Assembly (NCBI GenBank): GCA_947034895.1
Contig: OX344762.1
Span: 10,049,501-10,113,500, forward strand
Length of the DNA stretch: 64,000 nucleotides
Source of the DNA: Rhytidiadelphus loreus
Taxonomy: Eukaryota > Streptophyta > Bryopsida > Hypnales > Hylocomiaceae
Direction of reading: 5' to 3'
The position numbers and the translations under genes are program-made. The notes beneath the pieces are model-generated. The model was not told where the DNA came from. It ran no database searches and saw only the letters and a program-made list of their open reading frames with translations. Each line of letters opens with the position of its first letter. Position 1 is the first letter of the stretch. Below are positions 23,236-36,312 of this stretch, piece by piece.

Positions 23236-25261
23236 ACAAACCCCACTAGACGTTACTATCATCACATCCTCATAAATTGTTCGACTTTGGCATTTTTCTA
23301 CATATCTCGTTGCTGGAGTTCGTGTACTGTACCAAAGTAAAGTTGCGCTGCCATTAGAATTTGACGAGCTTGTACATTCAGCTAGCGCTGGCACGGTCCT
23401 GACTGATTTTTGCTCGTTAATAACTGGAATTTGCCTCGCAATTGGGCTTCCAGGCTGAGACTTAATTAGCTAGCTGATGGTTGAGTTTTGTGTATATTAT
23501 TCCAATCAATAACATTCTTTTAGTTGGCTCGTTGTTAAGCATCATACTGGGGCTTGAGTTTTGTGACTTCTGTCTGGTGGCACATATGGTCGCAATCATT
23601 TAAATTAAATCGTGGGTTTTTTTGTTTTTTTGTTTTTTTCAAACAAATGGACAATTCCCATTGATAAGAGGAAACAGGGAGGTTGAGAGGCCACAGGCCT
23701 CTCAAAAACCAGCATCCTCGCATTCAAACTAATGACAGGACGATGAGTGATCGACGTATCAGATCTTCCTTTATGCAAAGGCGCCCACCTTAGGGAGAGC
23801 CAGGTCCCAACGCATTAGCTTATGGGATCGCTCTCCGAAGAAAAAAAAATGGCGGATTTCAGAAGTGCCTAACGTAACATTCTAGTGGCTGCTCAAAACT
23901 CTGCAATTCGTGATTTTTCCAAAAGAAATCCTCTCGCTGAGGCTCTGTTTCTGGTTCGATGTACATTTTTCTTTTGTCGATCTAATGGATTGATTTTCCT
24001 TCGTTTAAATTTTAAAAAGCTTTTAAAACCAACACTTTCAAGTGCCGAAAGTTTTGCAATGTGGAATTGAAGTGTTCTGAGGGGTTTTGTGGTGACCAAT
24101 TGAACCTTTGATCGAGCGCTTAATAAGCTGCGAATCAGTTTTCCAGTTCCTGCGCACCTCAAACAAGGCTCTTCAGTTTGTTTGTTTTTGTTTTTGTTTT
24201 TGAAACACATGGAGCTCTTTCAGTTGTTTTTCATTCGGTTCAAAACTGCTCCGGTTCCTGAAGTCAACTGCCCGCCAATTTTTTGAGCAGCCATTTTTAT
24301 TGAATATGTGGGGGTGGGCAGGTGCAGCCGCATGTTCCAAACACTGAAACGCCGCAGAGGGCATAAAGTGTCCAATGGATGACTCTGTCTGTTACTGTAG
24401 AACCAGAGAATGCACCATTGGTCAGAAAATTGAATCATATTTGAGAGAGAGAGTTCCTATCACCGGCGTCCTTCCAGTGTTAAAGTTTACTGAATTTGGT
24501 GGCTTTAAGGGTCCATGAACTCTCTTTTTGCACATGTGGAGTACTGAAATGATTATCAACTTCAATTTACGTGACGTGAGTTGTACTCACAGCCAAGTGC
24601 CCCCGGTCATGTGAAATATGGAGTGCAGAGTGCCAGGTGGGAGTATGCCCAGTGCTGGATGATTATGAGCAATTTTTTATGCAATCTTAACTCTTAAGAC
24701 TACAGTGGTGGTACTATATTCCTTATCTACTGTCAAGGACTCAGGAAAGTATACTGCTGCAGATACCCTTGTGCCAGCGTGCTTCAATGTAAAAAATATA
24801 TTAAAAAAAAATGAGCCCCTCTGACTTATATTATACTCCGAAAATGAGTGCCGACTGTGTTGCAACACCAACAACTTGGGTGCATGCGCTAAGGAACAAC
24901 TGAACGTTGTATTCAGGAAAGAATCCTATCAAATTAATAAGGTTTGTCAACTTGCGTGACGCGACAGACCGTGCATGCCAGACTCAACGCCGCGCGCTTC
25001 AAAGGCAACACTGCTTTGATAATTGTAAGAAGCTGACGAGTGTTTTCTATCGGTTTTCTAGGAGTGTTTTCTATCGGGTTTTTTGGTGCAAGCACCAGAA
25101 GTTCTGCACTGGGATTTCAAGTAACCCGAAGCGGGACCTCTTCAGTTGGCTTTCGACGTTAGCCCCCTCCTACAGTACCCTTTTTTCTTGCTTTTGTGGA
25201 TTGCTTTGTGGAATAGAAACCAACTATCTTCAAAGAAAAAGAAACATGTGTCAATAACAAC
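23236..25261. other. 3' flank of the glyoxal oxidase gene and intergenic DNA
   Basis: No further gene is seen. 23617-23850 could be a minus-strand retroposon, described separately. Another T-rich tract of TTTTTG units is at 24178-24201. The remainder is moderately AT-rich unique-looking sequence. Confidence 0.4.
23617..23850 (-). mobile_element. Possible SINE-like retroposon (weak)
   Basis: Read on the minus strand, about 200 bp of moderately GC-rich sequence ends in an A-rich tail with units AAAAAAAC (the T-rich tract at 23617-23640 on the + strand). A stretch GTTTGAATGCGAGG resembles a pol III B box. No convincing A box or target-site duplication was found, so this is only a suggestion. 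Confidence 0.25.
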
Positions 25262-25265
25262 TTAA

Positions 25266-25489
25266 CCCCTTAACGCCTCAATCCTTTTTCAAATTTTCAC
25301 ACATTTTTGCTTATATCGTTGTACAGTAATCATCATTTACCAAAATTTCATGAAATCGGACATAAAAGAAGGTTGTCTTTACAAGATTCAAGTGTTACAT
25401 TGGATGAATGAGAAGGTAGTTGGATGAAACAACGCATGTGCAAGCCCTCTATTCATCGTCAAAAATATGGATGTTGGAGCGCTTAAGGG
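25266..25489. mobile_element. TTAA-bounded MITE, unit 1 of a three-unit concatemer
   Basis: The 224-bp unit is flanked by TTAA at 25262-25265 and 25490-25493. Its ends are inverted: CCCCTTAACGCCTC at left and GGAGCGCTTAAGGG at right. The interior is unlike units 2 and 3. The target site and terminal CCC match the TTAA family elsewhere in the window. Confidence 0.65.
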
Positions 25490-25493
25490 TTAA

Positions 25494-25945
25494 CACTTAA
25501 ATGACAAAGGGGTGACCTTGGAAATCATCCCTTTCCATTACCGTGTGAATTATGGGTTTTAAAAATAGCAAAAGCACTCATTGGAAGTTAAACTACTGTA
25601 GAAGACCTCCTTTTTTCACAACAAATTTTTGAAGATGATTAGTTGCACTTCTGTCCTAGTGCAAGGATTCCCTGTCATCCATCGGACACCAAACGTCATT
25701 TTTGACGTTTAAGGGTTAAAGGATGAAGATGTGACAAAGGGGTGACCTTGGAAATCATCCCTTTTCATTACCTTGTGAATCATAGGCTTTAGAAATAGCA
25801 AAAGTACTTATTGGAAGTCAAACTATTGTAGAAGACCTCCCCTTTTCACAACAAAATTCCAAGGATTAATAGTTGCACTTCTATCCTACTAGAAGGATTT
25901 TCTGTCATCCATTAGACGCCAAACATCCTCCTCGACATTTAAGGG
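25494..25945. repeat. Two tandem ~225-bp TTAA-separated units (units 2 and 3)
   Basis: Units 25494-25715 and 25720-25945 are about 88-90% identical by eye and share GACAAAGGGGTGACCTTGG near the start and ACATTTAAGGG or ACGTTTAAGGG at the end. TTAA lies between them (25716-25719) and after unit 3 (25946-25949). Unit 2 has inverted ends (CACTTAAATGAC versus GACGTTTAAGGG); the left end of unit 3 is degraded. Confidence 0.7.
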
Positions 25946-26235
25946 TTAAGATAGAACAAAAAAGACAAGTATTGCCATAAAGTCAAACATCAATTCAGAG
26001 CTCAATCTTGGTTGGTTTATAGTTAATAATTGAGATTGTATTTTTCACTACTAACATCAGTTAAATTCAATTTGAAATCTATCAATCTATCTAAAATTTT
26101 CTAATAGTTTGGTAAACACTTGTCACTGATGTCATTTTTATAGCAAAAAGAGAAAATAAAGTTAATAAAGTTAACAAAAAGTAATTAAGTAATTAGAAAC
26201 TTCATCATATTGTGGAACTTAATGCAGTTACTCCA

Positions 26236-26720
26236 TCTTCTGAGTTCATTGTCATTGTGACACAATGAGCTCAAAAAATTAATTAATTAATTAATTTTAA
26301 AATTTTCATACCCTCCCCGTCCTCTCCCCTGCCTTCTTGTAATTTTCAAAAAGAAATGTAATTGACAAACAATATGGGACAAACAACATTCCGTATCTTG
26401 TATCCGTACCCATATCTTGTATCATGTATTCATATTTGTATTTATATTGAGTATTGTGCCATATCTATATATGTATCCACATTTGGTATTTACTATGTAT
26501 CTATATATGATATTGTATCCATACCTAATATTCATTTTCGTATCCGTATCCGTATCCGTATTGATATTTGGACGGCTCAAATTAAATCTCACAAAATCAA
26601 TGGCTTGTGATTTTTTGAAAAATCAACGATGATTTTGAAGGTAAGCATTTTAAAAAAAACAATCAACAACTTTTAAATTTTTTGAGAGAAGGAGGGAGGG
26701 CAACCAAGGTTGCTATTCTA
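26236..26720 (+). repeat. Dispersed repeat with CGTATC-rich core, inverted copy at 60.5-61.0 kb
   Basis: In order, the block has an AATTAATTAATT tract, a CCTCCCCGTCC-type pyrimidine patch, TTGTAATTTT, ACAATATGGGACAA, a run of degenerate CCGTATC and CCATATC words (26400-26560), and an ATCAA-rich end. The same order appears on the opposite strand at about 60556-61000. The hexamer-like core has expanded differently in the two copies. It is probably a non-autonomous transposon. Its left end here may extend to the ATTGTGACACAATGAG hairpin at 26254-26270. Confidence 0.6.
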
Positions 26721-28285
26721 TGAGCGTGTGAGCATGAGCTTGTAAGCCTGTGAGTATATAATTTTTTAGAGATTTCATTTCAAAATTTTGGTCAAATTTT
26801 ATTATGTTTGGTACCTATTATTACAGACCTATTTCCATGGACCTATTACCGTGGTCCCTTGAACAACTTTGATTTGCTACTTATTGGACTTTGTTAGATT
26901 TTAAGATGAAAAAAATTGATAATTAAATAGGATTCGCTTGAAATTGGTTAAAGATGTTCCATTAAGATTTTGATTTTATAACCACTCCCTTCTTGTTGTT
27001 GGGTACCTCTTGGTAACGAGAGGAACCCCCTAGAGGCTGAAAAAAATGAAAAAAATAAAATAAAATAAAATATTTTTATTTTTATTTTTATTTTTTTGTA
27101 CCTATGGTCAGGGGTACCTCTCGGTGCCAAGAGGTAACCCAACAATAAGAGGGGAGTGGTTATAATCTCAATGGAACAACCTCAGTTGATTTCAAACGAA
27201 TCGTAATTAATAACCATTTTTTTTCTTAAAACCTAGCGAAGTTCAATAAGTAGCACACCAACTTGAAGATAAGTGCTTGATCCTCCTCTTGGTGCCGAGA
27301 AATATCAAGCAACGAGAGGGGAGTGATTAACCAAATAACTATTTGATCAAAGATGGAAGAGTTGGATCTCTAGAAGGTCCTACAAGAAAACAATGGTCAA
27401 CTAATCAACAATTTGGTGTAACTAAGCTCACTCTTTACAAAATAATCCCTATCAACCAAATGTTGTCTTCCAAAATCATTATAAGTCCAATTACCAACAC
27501 ATCAAGGCAGAAGTATAGGTACCCTCCGTCGACTTCGAGAGGATCCACGCTACTACAAGATAGTGAACAATAAAAATGAAATTTCGTGCAGCCAAGCTTT
27601 TTCCAAATATATTGAATTCCAATTAACAATCTTTCTTTTCTAAAATCTAAACAAGTTCATTGACTTATAAATCCACAAAGAAGTGTTGGTACCTTTTCAT
27701 TGACCATGAGAAGATCTATGATGCTACAAGACAATGATCAACCAAAATAAAATTTACTATGACAAAGATCATTAGATATAAAAATAATTCTTATTAACAA
27801 TTTAAAAAAAATCTAAACATGTCCAACGATGGTTCATCAAGAGAATATTATTGATACCCTCCTATCAACCCCGTAAAGACCCACATTGCTATAGAACAAT
27901 GATCAATCAATATTCTATACAAATTTATTTCCATCTCCATCCATCTTTCATATCAATTAAGTTCATCATTTTCATAATGTATACTTTTAATATTTTAGAC
28001 AACATTGGAAATTATAATTTTCATCTAAATTCTACATAACCACGGTAATAGGTCCATGGTAATAGGTCCATGGTAATAGGTCTATAGTAATAGGTGCAAA
28101 ATTTGACTAGAAATAGTAAAATTTGACTAAATTTTCTAAATGAAATCTATTTTTAGAAATAATATTAAGTTTTTTAGTGCTTCTACAAATTTTTGAACTC
28201 AACGCTCACATAATCCCTGATCACCGCTCACATGCTCATGCTCACACGCTCATAGAATAGCACCGCTGGGAAGGCAACTAATACC
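26697..28285. mobile_element. ~1.6-kb composite element with ~150-bp inverted terminal arms
   Basis: The left arm (26697-26850) contains CTATTCTATGAGCGTGTGAGC and later GACCTATTACCGTGG. The right arm (28036-28285) contains the complements CCACGGTAATAGGTC, locally triplicated, and GCTCACACGCTCATAGAATAG. Between them sit a 400-bp hairpin (26868-27265) and four degenerate units of about 170-180 bp around 27370-27930, recognisable by CTACAAGA.A.TG..CAA.CAA. Nothing codes for a transposase. Long arms suggest a Mutator-like or foldback element. The exact boundaries and target duplication are uncertain. Confidence 0.55.
26868..27265. repeat. ~400-bp hairpin nested in the composite element
   Basis: The arms pair around an AT-only centre at 27055-27090. 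The best-matched core (26955-27177) has TATAACCACTCCC, TTGTTGGG and TACCTCTTGG at left and their complements at right (ACCTCTCGGTGCCAAGAGGT, GGGAGTGGTTATA). Outer arms match through GCTACTTATTG.ACTT and AAGT.CAATAAGTAGC. This is either two nested foldbacks or one. Confidence 0.7.
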
Positions 28286-28606
28286 CTTGGTAGCCTCTTT
28301 TGAGTACAAGTAGCAAAGAATTCTCCAAATAATCATTTTATTTTTTACACCCAAAATACCCACCTTGGCAATTCAAATCACTAGTATTAAGTTAAATTTG
28401 ACCTTCATGTAATTCATATCTAAAATTATAATATTTTTATATGAAATTACGCATATACATACATACACACTTATATTGATCAATTTATAATCTATGATGG
28501 AAAAATCAATACATTCATTGCATTGTGATTTTCCGAAGTTTAATGTGTAATTGAAATTGTATCAATTATTGTATATATTAGAAAAACTGGTTTCTTAAAA
28601 CCAAAA

Positions 28607-30021
28607 TTCAAGGTTAGAATGAATAATAGTTCTTTGTAATTTAAATTTTTTTTTAAAATAGCTCGTTTTCATGTTATAAGCTCTAAAATAATTTTTGTAA
28701 TTAATCCTTATGAAGTGATGAACATATTATATGACTTGTAGAAATTTTAATTTATGCATAAGCTATACCATCTTCAAAAAGCTTGAAACAAATTGCATTG
28801 CGAAGATTTAAAGATTCTAAAACCCTATTTCAAAACTACTTCACAACAATCTAATGTTGGAGTTTCCAAAGTTGGATAGTGCCTCATTCTTTACAAAGTT
28901 GACCCTATTGGATAGGGCCAAAATTTCCTTTCATCAAGCTTCAAATTTTATAATCTTGCAATATATGCAATCAAATGGTCTAAAATTTTTCCACAAATTT
29001 CTATAGTGGTCTAGTAAAAATTTCTATAGTTGAAAGTTTGAAAAATATTTTTTTATTTCAATTATTCTCAATACACTAGAGAGTGATAGCTCGAGTGATA
29101 GTTTTGGACATCTTTTTTTGTGGAAAATAGTCCATTAGAATTGGTTTGGACTCAAGTAGTTCCCCTTAAGGAGTTTGGATTGGATACCTTGATTTTCATT
29201 TAAATTTGTATTTCACTTGTGAAGAACATAATATTTCCCCTATTCCTACCTATTGATGGTAGTTCTCAATCAAAGCATGGGAATGAAATTTCATTGGTTT
29301 GGAGTGTTGATTGATGAAGGATAGAGGACATTTTAAAATGTAGAAACTTGAAGGAGGCTCTTAAAGTATTGAATTGTATTGCTAGAAAGGACTCCCTAAA
29401 TCTCTGACACACTAGATATAATAATGTACAAATTGAATTGTATTGCTAGAAAGGACTCCTACAATCTCTGACACACTAGATATAATAATGCACAAATTGA
29501 ATTGTATTTCTAGAGAGGACTTCCAGAGTCTCTGACACACTAGATATAATAATGTACAAATTGAATTGTACTGCTAGAAAGGACTCCCACAATCTTCAAC
29601 AAACTAGATATAATAATGTAGACGAAGGCTCTTAAAGGTATTGAGCTATACTGTTAGAAAGGACTTCCAACTAGATATAATAATGTACACGGAGGCTCTT
29701 AAAGTATTGAACTGTACTGCTAGAAAAACTGTACACACTAGATATAATAATTACTTTGACATCATGCTATCATCAAAGAGAAGGGACTTGTTTGGAGCAA
29801 ATAAACAATTTCTCATTGCCATGTGTTTATATTATAGGTCTTAACCTAACTAAATTTAGAGGTTAATATTCTCTTGTGGAGCCCCAATATTACCTCTTTT
29901 AGTCCTATTTTGTCTCTATTAAGCATATTTTGTTGATGTTGAAGAATTCAAAGAGTTTTGTTGTCTAGTTTCTTGTCCTTGACACATTGTTTGTATTAAG
30001 GGCACCTTAAGAGTACTCAAA
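28607..30021 (+). repeat. Segmental direct duplication, copy 1, with internal 75-80 bp tandem array
   Basis: Matching sequence begins with AAGGTTAGAATGAATAATAGT and runs to GGGCACCTTAAGA. It is repeated in the same orientation at 36313-37931 with about 90% identity outside the array. The array (about 29340-29760) repeats a unit containing TTGCTAGAAAGGACTCC and ACTAGATATAATAATGTA with variable deletions. No protein is encoded. The unit could be an old transposon with variable copy number. Confidence 0.8.
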
Positions 30022-33000
30022 CTTTTTGTTCATCTCATACTCCACGTGATGAGTCACCTACAATGTTTGGAACTATGTAGAAATTTTTAAACTATTTTTT
30101 ATGAACATTTTGATGGTTAATTTCATTATTTGAAATTGAAGTTCTCAAACTCATAATTGGTTGGCTTCTTTTTGTTCTTGACTGACAATCCTAAATCAAT
30201 CCTAAATCTACCAATTAAATATAGTTGTTGCCATATAAAATTTTCTAATTGAAGATGATGTAGTGGGTCACCAAAGAAAGATTCTGTTTTTTAATTATGT
30301 AACTAAAGCAATATAATTTTTATAAAACAACTTGTTCATCTTATGGTGACACCTAAACTTGCTCAAGGTTCAAGCATGGTTCACTAACATCTGCTATCCA
30401 AGAAATTCTAATATGAGTATTACATATGACAATTTTTGTTTCTAGTACCTAAACTACAAGCATGTTGGAGACAATTCTAGGAGTACTTGGTCATAATTAA
30501 AAAATGTGTTAATATCTCAAATTTGCAAGGACTATTAGCTTGTTGTACATGTATGTCTACATTTCACCCTTTAAATAACATTTATCACATTGCTTCCTCT
30601 ATTATGTCCTTGCCAATACTACTTGACAACTTCATACATGATACCATTACTTCACACACCTTTTGTAACTCTAGATTCTAGAAGTACGCTTTGAACATGA
30701 AAATTATTTTTTAGTGATGCCAAAATTAAAGGGCACTTCTTGAGTCCAGAAAACCTCTAATGAAAGAATTTTAGGAGTTAATTGCTCAAAAAAAGAGAAG
30801 AAAATAATTTCAAAGTTTGACTTGAAAAATAGTTGAATTTTCCTTCAACTTTAAATGAATGAATCTTTAACAATAAATTATAAAAGAAACTATGATTTCT
30901 TATAGTGCATTTACACATTCTAAAGCATTGTGACATGCATAAAATGGAAGGTTTTTTAGTTTGAAAAATAATCATAGTTTGAGAACAAATAGAAGTCAAT
31001 ATCTAATTATTGAATTCAAAATGAATAAACTTTTCATAAATTTTATTATTCACAATTAAGTTTCATAATTATGAAATTGTTAGTTTGTGACTACATTTTT
31101 GGAGTTTAAGTAGAGTGAAAACACCCTTTCAAAGGAAGAAATACAAATGAATATAGACAACAACTATAATTTGGACTCTAACACATAAACATTGCAATTG
31201 TAATATATCATTTAATTTTAGGATTTTTATCAAAATTATAAGATGGACTAGAAATAGGACTTGTCAAGTTTTTATTTAAATTAAATACTAAACAACATGG
31301 ATACTCCATTAAAATTTACAATCAAGTTTGATGCAAGGTTGTCATGGCCCAAGACAAGCATACTCGACCAGTTGAGCCTCTTATGTTCAACATGGTCAAC
31401 CACATGTTGACCAATAGAGAGGATAATTCAAATACACATAGATTTTATCTTGTTTACAAGAAGGTGTCACATGGCCACTAGCATGGCCACCATATATGCA
31501 CTAATGTCATAATCTAGAGTCCAAAGTTATAAATAAATAAATAAAACCTTGGCACTTTGAAACCATGTCCAAATTCCTTAAATATCCATCTTGGTCCCTC
31601 TAGGTATCCGCCTTGACCCCATAAGTATCTACCCTCACCCCTTATGTTCTAATGACTTGCCTCTTATTTTGTAGCTAGTTATCCAATTTAGGAACCTAAA
31701 TTATAAAATCTTTTGTCATTTCACATAATAATTGTAAACTATAAGTGCTTGGTAAATTTTTTTCTTAAATCCTAAACCCAAGTCCTAAATAAATGAATCT
31801 TTCATTTGGGACATCCATTAGTCTTTGTTTGACAAACACATCGACTAATCCAAACCTCCTTGGTGCAATAACCCTAATTTGATCCATATGCATAAATCTA
31901 ATTTTTTAATGTAGAAACCTAAAAAAGTTAATAACTAGGGTGATTGTAAGAAACAATTGAACTATTTTTGTCGGCTTGTCCATCCTAATTCTTGAGGATA
32001 AACTCAGACTATGTATGTATATCATAAACTTTGAGAGGGATAAAACAACCGTATGAAGGTGAAGATAAAAATAAAGACACTATACAATACTTGAATCTCA
32101 ATCATTCATCACAGTGGGGGGTATTTTACCCCTCTCGTGCATGGTTAAGATATTCCCTATAAAGGTGAATGCATTCTAAAGGATTGACTTTTGGCCACAA
32201 TTTTTGCATTATACCTTTAATGAATCCAAGAGTTATAATTGAGATATGAGACTATTTTACACTATTTATAAAAATTTATACGTTTCAAGTATGGTTGACT
32301 AATTTGAAATAATCCTCAATTACAAGCCTACTTTTGTTCAACTTAAGGTATGAATTCAAATTTATGAATTTTAAGCTAAGGTTTTGAAAGGATATTTTTC
32401 ACAACAAGAATTATGATTCTTTAAGAATTTTTATTTTATTTTATTTATTTTTCATGCTATTAATTATATAGTGACTTTATGTAAAATGCCATTCAACAAA
32501 ATGGCTTACCTCACATGGTAATCTTTAAAGGTTTGTGGGGAACCATATCTATAGTGTCATGATTTGTCTCCTAGAATACAACATATATGTATCATAATAT
32601 AGCAAGATATATTGTTGACAAGTAATCTACATAATTGCAAGGCTTAGCTTGAGTATGTTTATTGTATATAAGATAACTCTTCAATAACCAAGCAAGAATT
32701 CATATACAATTATCAATGAGAAAAAAATGGATGACCAAGAAACAATATAAGCAGTACGAGAGATGAATAAGAACTAATGTGAGCAAAAAATCATATCATA
32801 GGGTGTTTTTATGTTCTGGATATTCCAATGGCCTTGGAACTAGGACTGAATTTTTAGTTTACATTTGTGTACATAGAGAAATAATTACTAAAACAATAAT
32901 TTCGAAACACGTTTTGTAATTAATTCCTATCAAAATTAAGATTGTAAAAAATTATTTATAGAAACTTTAATGTATAAATAAGCTATATCTTTTTTGAAAA

Positions 33001-35639
33001 AATTGAAAAAAGTTTTATTGCAAAGATTTTGGGATTTGGAAATCCTCTTTCAAAAATTGAAAGTAAATTATATCACAACTAAATACAAAAAATGTGTAGT
33101 GTAGATTTTTGTATATGTGGCCCCTACATCATTATTAGATCAATAATTTTTTGAAGAATCTAAATATAGAATCAAAACACCAATGACATTATATTTTAAA
33201 TCATGTTTTAATTATATAAAAAAGATTAAAAAATAATTTTGAAAATTTGAGTTGATAATAGTGTTTTATTTTCCATAGATAAGTGTGTTTTTAGCAATAA
33301 TATTTTAAAATCAAATTTGATTTCTTACTACATTTATGTATTTTTTTAAGTGCAACGACCATAAAAGAAATCCATTTGGTAGGTTCCTAATGTCAAAAAT
33401 TACCAAATTTGGAAAATATATAGAAACAAACACCTAAATAGAAAATCCCAAAAGAATAAATATTTTATAGAGCTTGTAATTCACAAAGAAGTGTCAAAGT
33501 TGTGAAATTGTTAATTTGATATTACTTTTTTGGAGTACCCATAGCGTGAAAACAACTTATATGAATAATAATGAGAGGATGGGAGGCACCACATAAATAA
33601 GTATTTTAATTGACTTTATGCTTAATTCTAATGTATATAGGATTAGAATGCCTATATTCAAGTGACTATGGGGTGTTTTTGTGGCAAGAGTGTTGAGTGC
33701 ATGACAATCCTCAAGATGGCATGACTTGTATGGAATTAGGTCTCATCAAGACTACCTTTTGGTCTATCTATTACTTTGATTACAATTGTCTAAATGTGCC
33801 CTTTCAAGCATAGTGCTTTAGGGGACCATCCATTTAGATTTAGAGTTTAGAGTTTGCCTTTGGAATTTGCCTTGGAATTCAAGGTGATTGGAATCTATTG
33901 CTTTTTTACATTTTATATTTTTAATATATCAACCTTTTGTAGTTTTAATTGGTTGTCTACGGTAGTGCGGAGAAAATTGGAATTCTAGTGTGAATTTCAA
34001 AGCACTTAAGGTAAGGTGACACATTATTGTTCCTTTGGTCATTGCCAATTTTTAGACTTATTGGATTCACAATTGAATGAAAAATAAAAATATTTCCATA
34101 TGTATTTTGATCAACTAATTTTTGTGCTCTCCCTATATAAATAGGTTCCCTTGAAAAAAACAAATGCCTTTTTGTTGTTCTTTTTAAGGTAATTGTTCTT
34201 GTCCATTTGGATGCCAATGTGGCTTTCTTAATTCCTTGTACATGTACATTGGTAATCCAAAAGTGGCCCTAGATTTTGGAGTAATTAAATTGGAACATTT
34301 TGCCATGTACAAAAACCACATAGTGATGTCTTTGATTCATAAAGTTGTAGTTTTTCAATGCAATTTCAATCCTTTCAACCCCAATTCCATTTGTACATCA
34401 TCCACTTTGGTCCTTTAGTAAATTTTGGGCACTTAATAAGATGTTTAGCAACCCTCTAAAATGATTGACATTTTAGGTTGCGATGTAGAGAGAGATGGAC
34501 AAAGGTGGGAGGACCAATCCTACAACAAAAGAGAGCCACCATGCAATCATAAGGATATTTTTGCCTAGTCTTTTTTTTGGAGGACTTACAAAAGAAATCC
34601 CACAGAGCGTAATAGGCATTAGAATTCTATAGGCTCATGGTAGTGGCACACCTATTAGTGAAGAATAGGGGATCTCATTTCTTGACAAAATTTGTAAGAC
34701 TTTCAATATGACATTCTAGGCAGTTATTTGAAGAACAATAGGGGATGCTCTTAGTTGTGATAATGCATTCTCTTGTTCACTTTTCACTACATTAGGAATT
34801 TAGGATGCAACAAGGCAAAATTGGATATGCAATTAGATGTTGCAATTAAAATTGGGGCATTTTTGGATCTACGTACCGTATATTAAAAATTATTTCACCT
34901 ACAATAACCTCCATAGCTCCTAACAATTGGGTAGCATTCTACCTACTAATTAATTGAAGTACAAAATATAGTTAGGCAACCCCAAAATGAATATATTAAA
35001 ATTGATTGATTTAAAAATATAATTAAAATTAGTTAGGCATTCATTCAAGTTGTTCTTTCAATTTTTGGATGGTTGTCGCTACTTTCATCTAAAGTGACGA
35101 CTTTTGCCTAAACCCTTATCTTGACCTCCAAATCCTAAATTCTTTATCTTGTCCAACCTCATTGTAGACACAAGGATAGACAACAAGGCCTCCAATAGAG
35201 TCATAGCTTTACTTATAGAACTTTAGTTGTGTATTGGTGTAGGTTCAAATTCCATGGCTTCTTGTCCCATTGCTTTAAATATTTCATGGTTCCAAGTCAA
35301 GTTGCAAACCAACTCCTAAGTAAAGTTTGTCACTAAAATAAATCAACTCACAACATTTAGTAGTTGACCCTTGTAAAAGTATTTGATGTTTTTAGGCTCA
35401 AAACTTCTTCAAAGTATTCAAACTTAGAGCAAGGCTAAAATCTTCATCTATATTTATTCATTAACAAATCCAATTGTAGGATCCTTTAGTTAATTTTGTA
35501 GGGTACATGCTCCTAAAAAAATCTTAGAATAAAAATCTTACAAATTGCAAGACTAAGTCATTTGAATTTGACAAAGAAGTATTTTCAACTCTTCCCAAAT
35601 GGTTAGATTTTGTCTTTCAAACTTTTTACACAAAAATGT
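30022..35639. other. AT-rich intergenic region, no gene seen
   Basis: This is 5.6 kb of AT-rich sequence without long or domain-bearing open frames, and I found no clear inverted-repeat element. It contains diffuse decayed repeat DNA resembling parts of the 28.6/36.3-kb duplication, such as GAAACTTTAATGTATAAATAAGCTATA near 32961. Confidence 0.4.
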
Positions 35640-36303
35640 GTAGATTCTACAGCTTGTTACTCTCTATAATGTGTTGAAGAAATAAATTGGAAATACATAC
35701 AAAAAATTTCAAACAAAACAAATTTCATATTTGTGCTTGAAAAAAATATTAAATTGAAAGAAATAGAGTATGATTTAAAATACTAAATTGTTAAGAATTT
35801 AGTTATAGAATTGAAAAATGCCAATACCAATGGTTGCAATGTTCTAATAAAAAATCTATATCCCAATTTTTTATTTTATTTCAAAAATATTGAAAATTGA
35901 ATCAAATAAAGCACTTCAAAGTTTATCATAGAGTAGAGATTCCATAACTACCCGCAAACTAAAACTCCTCATAAATTTCATCTTTCTAATGAAAATGGAA
36001 TGATTCAAAGCTTTTGACTTATATATAAATCTCGAAAACCAATTTCAAATTTTTATTTCTTAAAAAAAGTGATTTTTAAAGAATTTTTTTGAGTTGGTTG
36101 GGTTGCCCGTCTAACAAAGAAAATCACAAATCATATAATAACTTTTTAACCATGTAGTCAAAACTTTTGAAACTTTTACATCTCAAAGCTATTCCTTGGA
36201 CACATGTTGTGTGAATTTCAAAGAAAAAAAATAAAAACTTAATTTGTAGTGAGCTGCCCAAAATTGCTATACTGCCAAGAAACACTATTTGGTCCTATAG
36301 GGG
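35640..36303 (-). mobile_element. Truncated TTAA-type element
   Basis: This stretch matches the corresponding part of the 59098-60019 element in the same orientation, sharing blocks such as CAATGGTTGCAATGTTCTAATAA and CCGCAAACTAAAACTCCTCATAA with small changes. It ends TTTGGTCCTATAGGGG followed by TTAC. The other end, with its CCC terminus, is missing, so it is a broken copy. Confidence 0.6.
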
Positions 36304-36312
36304 TTACAACCA

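Noticed and set aside
26362..26632. Open frames of Tyr/Ile-rich peptides near 26.4 kb
   Set aside because: They are translations of degenerate CCGTATC and CCATATC words in a dispersed repeat.
35220..35260. GTTCAAATTCC resembling a tRNA T-loop
   Set aside because: No matching acceptor stem, D-loop or anticodon arm surrounds it.
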